Below, one piece after another: positions 57,105-64,000 of a DNA stretch of 64,000 nucleotides (positions within the stretch are counted from its first letter, which is position 1; each line of letters begins with the position of its first letter). The position numbers and the translations under genes were made by a program. Below the pieces are notes generated by a model. The model did no database searches and was not told the origin of the DNA. It was given only the letters and a program-made list of their open reading frames with translations. The DNA comes from Heterodera schachtii (Eukaryota; Nematoda; Chromadorea; Rhabditida; Heteroderidae), in contig SIJG01000033.1 of the NCBI GenBank assembly GCA_023374025.1, positions 1,027,239 through 1,091,238 on the forward strand, in the 5' to 3' direction.

Positions 57105-58119
57105 TAATAAGTTGTCCAATATACATGGTTGTAGGACATTTTTTGTAGCAATACCTTTGATCTATTGGTTTGCAAAATTTTAAAAAATTTGGTTCACAAA
57201 CTTTTGAAATATTGGGACCGGAACAGGAACTGATCACTTTTGTGAGGGAAAAAAGTCTTTTACCAAACTTGAAAAACTATTTTAAAATGCTCATAAAAAT
57301 CTGAAATAATTCGTGCAGGCTTTTCTTTTGATGCTAATCAAAAAAGTCTTTTGGACCAACTTGATCAGATCACTTCTTCATAGTGATCGGGACACCCTAA
57401 AATACAATGAAAATTGGGAAAATTTTCAAAAAAAATTCCTAGGGGGTTGTGAAAATTTTTTGGAAAATTTTGAATATGCTCTTTGGATAGAGCATATATT
57501 TGGCTATCAAATTCCTTTTGGAATAGTGGGGCTACGACCTGTACTTAAAAAGTTATACTTGGTTGAAAAACTGATCTTCTAAAAAATGATCAATTTTTGG
57601 TCATTTTCCCTTAAAATACGGTAGAAAATAATTATTTTTTTTTATCATCAAAATTCAACTAAGTATAACTTTTTATGCACAAATAATAGCCTAACCATTC
57701 AAAAGGTAATTCAGTAGATGATTTTGTGCTCTATCCAAAGAGCATATTCAAAATTTCCCAAAAAATTTTCCCAACCCCCTAAGAATTTTTTTTGAAAATT
57801 TTCCCGATTTTCACTGTATTTTAGGGTGTCCCGATCACTATGAAGAAGTGATCTGATCAAGTTGGTCCAAAAGACTTTTTTGATCAGCATCAAAAGAAAA
57901 GCCTGCACGAATTATTTCAGATTTTTATGAGCATTTTAAAATAGTTTTTCAAGTTTGGTAAAAGACTTTTTTCCCTCCCAAAAGTGATCAGTTCCTGTTC
58001 CGGTCCCAATATTTCAAAAGTTTGTGAACCAAATTTTTTAAAATTTTGCAAACCAATAGATCAAAGGTATTGCTACAAAAAATGTCCTACAACCATGTAT
58101 ATTGGACAACTTATTAATT
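57105..58119. mobile_element. long palindromic (foldback) element, arms about 450-480 bp
   Basis: 57105-57585 and 57705-58119 are inverted copies, from AATAAGTTGTCCAATATACA to the centre. Both arms carry the same 60-90-codon frame starting MQAFLLMLIKKVFWTNLIRS on opposite strands, a byproduct of the symmetry. ACACTGGTGGAAAAAAGTCT just left (57045) and internal GGAAAAAAGTCTTTTACC strings resemble Tc1/mariner-type termini. The superfamily is a guess. Confidence 0.7.
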
Positions 58120-58129
58120 TTTTCGACTG

Positions 58130-58945
58130 TCATTAAAGACAATGAATTGCTTATTTACTTCTTTATTTTTATTTTCGAACATCATCTTAATTGGTATTAA
58201 TTATGTTGGACCAGAAAAGAAGAAATTGGAAAAAACCCAAATTAAATATTTTCGTTATCATTCGACAGTCCAGAATTTTCTCAATTAGACCACAATTTAA
58301 TCCTTATTTGGCCTTTGTTTTGTCTTTTGGGAAAAGCCAACGGAGAAAAACTTTTTGCGGGGCCGCTCATTGAGGAGAAGAAATGACATTTAAATTTATT
58401 CTGGGTTTTAATGGCGCTTTGTTTGTCAGCAAAGATTTCTATAAAATATGAAAATCTGGGTTCTTTGGGAAGTGAGCTGGGCTTGGATTTGGTCGGAGCA
58501 TCCGTTTATGGTACTTAATGGGCCGGATATGATCAGTCTGGAAAATTAGTGGACCGACGGAAACGGACCAGTCATTAGTGTTTTTTGCACTAGCGGACCG
58601 CGGGCCGATAGCGCCTTAAAATGTTAACTGCTTGGGTTATTAACATTCCTGACATAAACGGACCGCTAAAACGCATCGGCCGATAGCTAAAAACACACAA
58701 AACACTTTTATAATATTTAATAGGCACTGAAAATATTTAAAAAATCTCAAAAAAAATATATTGGCAAAGCTTATTTATCAAAAACCAATTATAAATAAAA
58801 TTATCCTTTTTTGTCAATCGTTCCGTGTTTTGAACCAGTTCAAAAACAAGTTTAAATAACTCCTGTACAAAATATGCAAATAATAAATAAAAAATAAAAT
58901 TTCATTAGCTTGGTTAATTGACCTTAATTCCATAGATATTAATTA
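58130..58945. other. intergenic, no gene recognised
   Basis: A patch at 58540-58690 has repeated GCGGACCG/GGACCGCGGGCCGATA words, typical of the other GC-rich repeat ends, but no paired terminus was found. Confidence 0.35.
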
Positions 58946-58951
58946 ATTTTA

Positions 58952-59419
58952 ATGTCCAATATTATTTCGTCCCAAATTCCATGGGAAAAAATCAAACTTA
59001 TTTTTGTTGCTTCACTTTTTTTAATATTATTTTATACTATCAGCAAAGGCAATGATGATAGTTCATCTATGTTCAGCAGGTGTGTTTACAATTTTTAGGA
59101 TTTACTAACAATTCGTCCGGGACCGGGACCAACCGGGAATTTCCCAAGAGCCGGGATTTCTGTTTTTCCAGAAACCGGGATCGGGACCGGGACCTCAAAA
59201 AACCGGGAATTCCCGACCCGGTCCCGATCCCGCTCAACTCTACATTATAATGAAATTGATTAGCAATTTTACATTTTTTTTGCAAAATTTGTGCTTGGAA
59301 CAATAGTGATGTTATTATAATTTTTTAAAAGTAAATTACACTTTAAATTATTTTTTTAGTTTTTCGGACTCGGATAGCAAAGTTTGTAAAGAAAATCTAA
59401 CGGATGAAGAACATGAAAG
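58952..59419 (+). CDS. first two exons of a second GT11 fucosyltransferase-like gene (partial)
   Basis: Exon 1 (58952-59079) reads MSNIISSQIPWEKIKLIFVA then SLFLILFYTISKGNDDSS: a short cytoplasmic tail, a membrane anchor and the start of a stem, as in type II Golgi enzymes. Exon 2 (59360-59419) reads SDSDSKVCKENLTDEEHER and closely resembles the upstream exon CSSAKCKENLTGKELN of the 22-24 kb GT11 gene. Phases match, and exon 2 ends in phase 2, as required by the first catalytic exon in the paralogue. Intron 1 holds a transposon end. Intron 2 is occupied from 59445 by Helitron-like copies 2 and 3, and the catalytic exons would have to lie beyond 64 kb. Whether it is still expressed is unknown. 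Confidence 0.5.
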
Positions 59420-59444
59420 GTATGCTGAATAGAAGTTTTTCAAT

Positions 59445-62188
59445 TTATATATATGTTATATAGGTAAGGGGTTTCGCTTCAAAAACTAATTTGAGTCGAA
59501 CGGGAATAGGTACGGAGCTGAAATTTGGCATGGGTATGTAGTAGGTTACGGCGCATCCGGGAAAAATACGGATTTTCCGGTCCGGTGGCCAATTGAGTCC
59601 CAGCGGCTCGAAAACTGACTTTGCCCACAGTCTCAGTGTTACGAAATTTTTTGCTTTTGATTTCGGGGATTAGAGGACCCCAAAAGCGAAATGCCCCAAC
59701 TGTGGCCTACAACTTTGCCAGCAAAATTTTTTGATCAGATCAAAGGCCTGAGCTGTAGGTTAGGCAACGTAAGAATCACTTTTTTTGGACCACTTCAGTA
59801 CCAGTCGAATAGCTCATCAGGGTTTGAACTAAGCTGGAGGTGGCCAGCAGACTTATTGTAGAGCTCAATGAGCTCGATTTTTCCAAATTTAAAAATTTCG
59901 AAAATTTTCAAAAATTTTCAAGTTAGGCCTAAAAATTTGTTTTGGGGTTTTTGAATTTTATGAATTTTTACAGATTTTTCCGGGGAAAACCGAGACCACT
60001 TTTGGGAAGCAGTTTTTCAAGCTCTATCGACTGGTATTTTTTTCGGAAAAATTTCGGTTTTTTCCCGGAAATAGAAAAAAATTTTGGCCTAAGCGGGACA
60101 TTTGAGTCCCGGGCTCATAACTCGTCAGGGTTTGTATTTAGCCAAAAATTGCCTTAGAGCAAAATTGTAGAGAATTTTATGGGCTATCGAATGGTGTACT
60201 ACATGTTGGGAAAATTTCAAAAATTTCCTTAGCTAGGCCCCCTAGAAATTTTCAAAAAATTTTTTCGATTAAAAAAGGGGGTTTAAAATATTTTTCTGGG
60301 GTAAAATAAGGTGCTGAGTACGAATGTGTTGTTTGTTTTTTGTTTCAGATTTTTTAGAATTTTTTAAAAAAATCTGAAAATTTTTCATTTTTTTGATCCT
60401 TGGAAATTTAGGCTAATATTTGAAAATTCATAACTCAGCTCAGGGAGGGTCAATTTTTGTAATTTTAGTTTCATAAAATGGAGAAAAATAAGGAGAATTT
60501 TATAGGACATATTTGGAATTTCTGTCTCTAAAAAGAAAAAAGTTATTCTCGAAATTCTGGAAATTTTCGATTTTTCAGAAAAAAATTCATAACTCGGTTC
60601 TGAAAAGTTATTCTGGAAAAGAAAAATGACTACAAAAATCCGCAATTTTTTTCTCTATTATATAAATTTTATTTGGCATTTTTTTATTAGAAAAAAGTTA
60701 CAAAAATAAAAGTGATTTTGGGGTTCGGGACCAAAGGGGGGTGACCAGGATTTTTGAGCTGAAAATTTTTTTCACCAAAAATCTTCCAAAAACATGTCCT
60801 TTTGTGTATTTTAGGACGCTGAGCACAAATCTGTAATCAGGTTTTGCTTTAGACATCGTTAATGCCTCAGAATCCCAGTGTGATTGGGGATTCTGAGCCA
60901 TCATTTTTTGGGGGAGGGGGACAGGTTCGGACCCGGATGGTGTAAATTATTTTTCGCTTTATTTTTTTGTTGTTTTTTCATGTTTTTAATAATTTCAAGT
61001 TAATAATAAAAAATTATTATCTTTTAAAATAAAAAATTTTTGATGAATAATCTTGTGAGTTAAATTATTATTATTTTTTTATTATTTAGTATTTTTTAAT
61101 TTTTAAATAATCTTAATTTCATAAAATTTTATTTAAGTTAACGAAAAATCCCTGGATTTTCATAATGATAATACATGTTACATGTTAGGAGAGCAAATTC
61201 ATGACTTCCTCCGTTTTCAAGTAACATGTAACAAATTTAGAAGCACGCGTGAGGCGCCAAGGCCACGAAGCGCGACCTTATGAGCCCAATAAAATTTAAA
61301 AGTGGGCGAGAAGCGCTCACCTTAGGCCGCGAAGTGGCCCAAACCCTTAATAACTTTTCAAAAATTCATTGCTTTTCATTATGTTAATACGTGTTACATG
61401 TTACATGCTCAGAGAGGAAATTCATGAACTCCCTCCGTTTTCACGTAATATGTAACATGTAACAAATTTAGAAGCGGGCGCGAAGCACCGAGGCTATGAA
61501 GTGTCTTTATGAGCCCCACAAATTTAGAAATGGGCGCGAAGCGCCCATCTTAGGCCGCAAAGCTGCTTACAACCCCTTAATAACTTCTCAAAAATTCATT
61601 GCTTTTCATTATGTTAATACATGTTACATGTTACATGCTCAGAGGGGAAATTCATGAACTCCCTCCGTTTTCATGTAACATGTAACATGTAACAAATTTA
61701 GAAGCGGGCGCGAAGCACCGAGGCCATGAAGTGTCTTTATGAGCCCCACAAATTTAGAAATGGGCGCGAAGCGCCCATCTTAGGCCGCAAAGCTGCCTAC
61801 AAACCGTTAATAAAACGTGCGCAAATTAAAACGGGTGCGAAGCGCCCGTCAGAGCTAAAAATTTGAAAGACGGGCGCGAAGCGCCCGTCAGAGCTCAACA
61901 AAATTTTAAAAACGGGCGCGAAGCGCCCGTCAGAGTAAAAAAATATTAAAAACGGGCGCGAAGCGCCCGTTCGAGGCCGCGAAGCGGCCTAAAAATCACC
62001 AAAATTAGAAACGTGGGCGAAGCGGCTTAAAAATGCCTGAAAAAACCGTAATTGTACCTCTCCTAATCACAGTTGTACCTCTCCCACCCGTGGTTGTACC
62101 TCTTCCCACGTGAACAGCCTAGGTAGCGAAGCTCCCAAAGCGCGAAGCGCTTTAAAGTAGCAGATTCGACGGTTCACGCACCCGCTAG
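59445..62188. mobile_element. Helitron-like element, copy 2 (hairpin-array form)
   Basis: The left end is identical to copy 1 for hundreds of bases with only single-base indels, then diverges. The conserved hairpin (60866-60897) and GTTCGGACCCGG tract are present. The minisatellite is reduced to about three units (62053-62113). In its place lie three roughly 210-bp units and then short units of GGGCGCGAAGCGCCC hairpins (61140-62010). It ends AAGCGCGAAGCGCTT … GGTTCACGCACCCGCTAG at 62188. Confidence 0.6.
61140..62040. repeat. tandem array of GGGCGCGAAGCGCCC hairpins
   Basis: Three units of about 210 bp (starting near 61165, 61385 and 61615) each contain ACATGTTACATG/CATGTAACATGT arms. They also contain GGGCGCGAAGCGCCCAT followed by TTAGGCCGC(G/A)AAG. 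These are followed by four 35-50 bp units of ACGGGCGCGAAGCGCCCGT. Each is a near-perfect stem with a GAA loop. Confidence 0.85.
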
Positions 62189-62191
62189 TTC

Positions 62192-64000
62192 AATATATGT
62201 TATATCGACAAGGGGTTTCGTTATAGGTTTTTTGATCAGAGTGTAAACTGAGTCCCAGCGGCTAATTTCCCGATTTTGCTTGCGTTTGAAGGCCCGTAAC
62301 TTTTTTTCTGAAACTCTAATCAAAAAGTTTCCGCTGGTAGGGTCCTAAGTTGAAGTGTTTTCTAAAAAACAAAAAAAATTCCAGGCCTCTACCTACAATA
62401 GGGAAGGCTGTAGGTTCGTGGACTTTTTCAGTACCAACTTTGTCCAGTTCAGTCCCCGTCGAATAACTCATTAAGCTTTGACCTGAGCGGGGGGTCTCCA
62501 GCAGACTTATTATAGAGCTCAGTGAGTTAGATTTTTCCAGATTTTAAAATTTCGAAAATTTTCAAAATTTCTCGAGTTAGGCCTAAAAGTAGGTTTTTGG
62601 GTTTTTGAATTTTAGGATTTTTAGCCGATTTTTCCCAGAAAAACGGAGACCACTTTCAAGCAACAGTTTTCCGAGCTCTATCGAATGGTATTTTTTTCGA
62701 AAAAATTTCGATTTTTTCTCGGAAATAGAAAAAATTTTTGGCCTGAGCGGGACATTTGAGTCCCGGGCCCATAACTCGTCAGGAGTCGGTTTTAGCCAAA
62801 AATTGGCTTAGAGCAAAATTGTAGAGCTTTTTGAGCTCAATCGAACGGTGTGCTATATGGGCGGAAATTTTCAAAAATTTTCGAGCTAGGCCCCCTAGAA
62901 ATTTTCCGGAATTTTTTTTCGGACGAAAATAGTGGTCAAAAATATTTTTCTGGGGTAATTTATGGTGCTGAGCACGAATATGATGTTAATTTTCAGTTTC
63001 ATATTTTTTGGAATTTTTTAAAAATTCTTTATTTTTTGGCAATTTTTTGGCCCTTGGAAATTTGGGTTAAAATTTGAAAATTCATAGCTCATTTCATTGT
63101 GGGACGATTTTCATGCAAAAAAGCTTTAAAAATAGCGAAAAATAAGAAGAATTTTATGGGATTTATTTGATATTCCTATCGTGAAATTTAAAAAGTTATT
63201 TCAGAATTTCTGGAAAAATTCGATTTTTCAGAAAAATTTTTATACCTCGCTTCTGAAAAGTCACTCTGGAAAATTAAAATACTACAAAAATCGGCAATTT
63301 TTTGCTCTATATGATAAAATTTATTTAAGATTTTTATCACATTTTTTAAAATTGTTATAAAAATAAAAGTGATTTTGGGATTCGGGACCAAAGGGGGTGA
63401 CCAGGATTTTTGAGTGAAAAAAATTTTTCACTAAAAATATTCCGAAAACATGTCATTAAGGGTATTTTAGGACGCTGATCACGAATATGAAATCAGATTT
63501 CACTTTTGACATCGTTAAGACCTCTGAATCCCTGTGTGATTGGGGATTCTGAGGCATCTTTTTGAGGGGGGGGGGGGGGAAGTTCGAAGCCGGGCGGTGT
63601 ACATTATTTTTGCTATGCATTTTTGGTTTATTTTTAAGCTTTTAATTCATTTAAAGATTTTTTGTTTTAAAAAAAAATTAATTTTTTAATTTAAATTAAA
63701 TTATTTTTTTGTGAAAAATTTTTTAAAATTAATTTTTTGTTTAATTAAAGAATTTAATATTTTTTTTGAGTTTGTCAGAAATTAATTTCATTTTAAATAA
63801 ATTTAAATTATTGTAAGCTTCAAAGTTTCATTTTAATTAATAAAAAGAGGAATTATTTTACAAGTTTTAAATTATTAATCCATTTTTGTACTTCTTCTAC
63901 CATTTGGTGTACCTCTCTCTTTTAATCACCATTGTACCTCTTCTATCACTGTTGTACCTCTTCTAATCACTGTTGTACCTCTTCTAATCACTGTTGTACC
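62192..64000. mobile_element. Helitron-like element, copy 3 (runs off the window)
   Basis: It starts AATATATGTTATATCGACAA directly after the CTAG-TT of copy 2, so the two are head to tail. The first 250 bp are diverged from copies 1 and 2 and later parts are closer. The hairpin (63523-63554), a G run (63568-63580) and GTTCGAAGCCGGGCGGTG are present. The 21-bp repeat starts at about 63890 and continues past the window end. Confidence 0.6.
63885..64000. repeat. start of another 21-bp minisatellite array
   Basis: About five units of TGTACCTCTTCTAATCACTG type, the same repeat and orientation as 51794-54388, truncated by the end of the sequence. Confidence 0.85.

Noticed and set aside
57313..57908. 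Two matching proteins MQAFLLMLIKK… on opposite strands
   Set aside because: They are mirror readings of the two arms of a palindrome; no homology or splice evidence for a real gene.

Overview
The window reads as gene-poor, AT-rich nematode chromosomal DNA. Coding capacity is split into short exons with small GT-AG introns and a few likely GC-AG introns. Innexin, secreted/type II glycosyltransferase and DUF1647-like exons are all nematode-typical. Frequent GC-AG introns and the overall style suggest a plant-parasitic (cyst-nematode-like) tylenchid, but that is inference; no rRNA, mitochondrial or spliced-leader marker is present to fix the species. No bacterial-style operons are present.

Layout. 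0-9.6 kb is mostly repeats: several non-autonomous DNA transposons with perfect or near-perfect 8-bp target duplications (hAT-like), two class II tRNA-like genes (one with an intact fold but a UGG anticodon), a fragment of an amino-acid transporter, and remnants of an unrecognised gene. 10.2-11.9 kb (-) is an eight-exon innexin-like gene that ends after the third membrane span. 14.6-16.9 kb (-) is a decayed coiled-coil gene, partly copied in inverted orientation at 19.85-20.44 kb. 17.9-18.95 kb is a second copy of the 1.6-2.75 kb segment. 22.2-24.7 kb (+) is a GT11 alpha-1,2-fucosyltransferase-like gene. 25.4-28.04 kb (-) is a ten-exon GT31 beta-1,3-galactosyltransferase-like gene with a possible galectin-like N-terminal half. 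28.25-29.4 kb (-) is a secreted-protein gene. 30.2-32.7 kb (+) is a six-exon GT14 core-2/I-branching-type glycosyltransferase whose splice phases all fit.

33.6-39.9 kb holds a diverged segmental duplication with exon remnants of an unidentified (-) gene and one transposon sitting on an exon border. 39.9-43.0 kb (+) is a DUF1647-like secreted gene broken by a foldback element. 43.6-44.7 kb (+) is an intact-looking paralogue of the 29-kb secreted gene, abutting a decayed GT11 3' half (44.65-45.5 kb). 46.4-48.6 kb (-) is a GT31 pseudogene copy. 49.3-49.9 kb holds scrambled GT14 fragments. 49.9-64 kb is dominated by three copies of a Helitron-like element. These contain a 21-bp minisatellite expanded to about 2.6 kb in copy 1, arrays of GGGCGCGAAGCGCCC hairpins, and a CTAG end. 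Copy 2 sits in an intron of a second GT11 gene whose first two exons are at 58.95-59.42 kb.

Functionally the readable genes share a theme: secretory-pathway glycan synthesis (GT11, GT14, GT31, DUF1647-like) next to small secreted proteins, repeatedly duplicated, inverted and broken by mobile DNA. The most unusual single items are the UGG-anticodon class II tRNA, the Helitron/minisatellite family, and the set of 8-bp-duplication elements sharing an internal GC-rich cassette.
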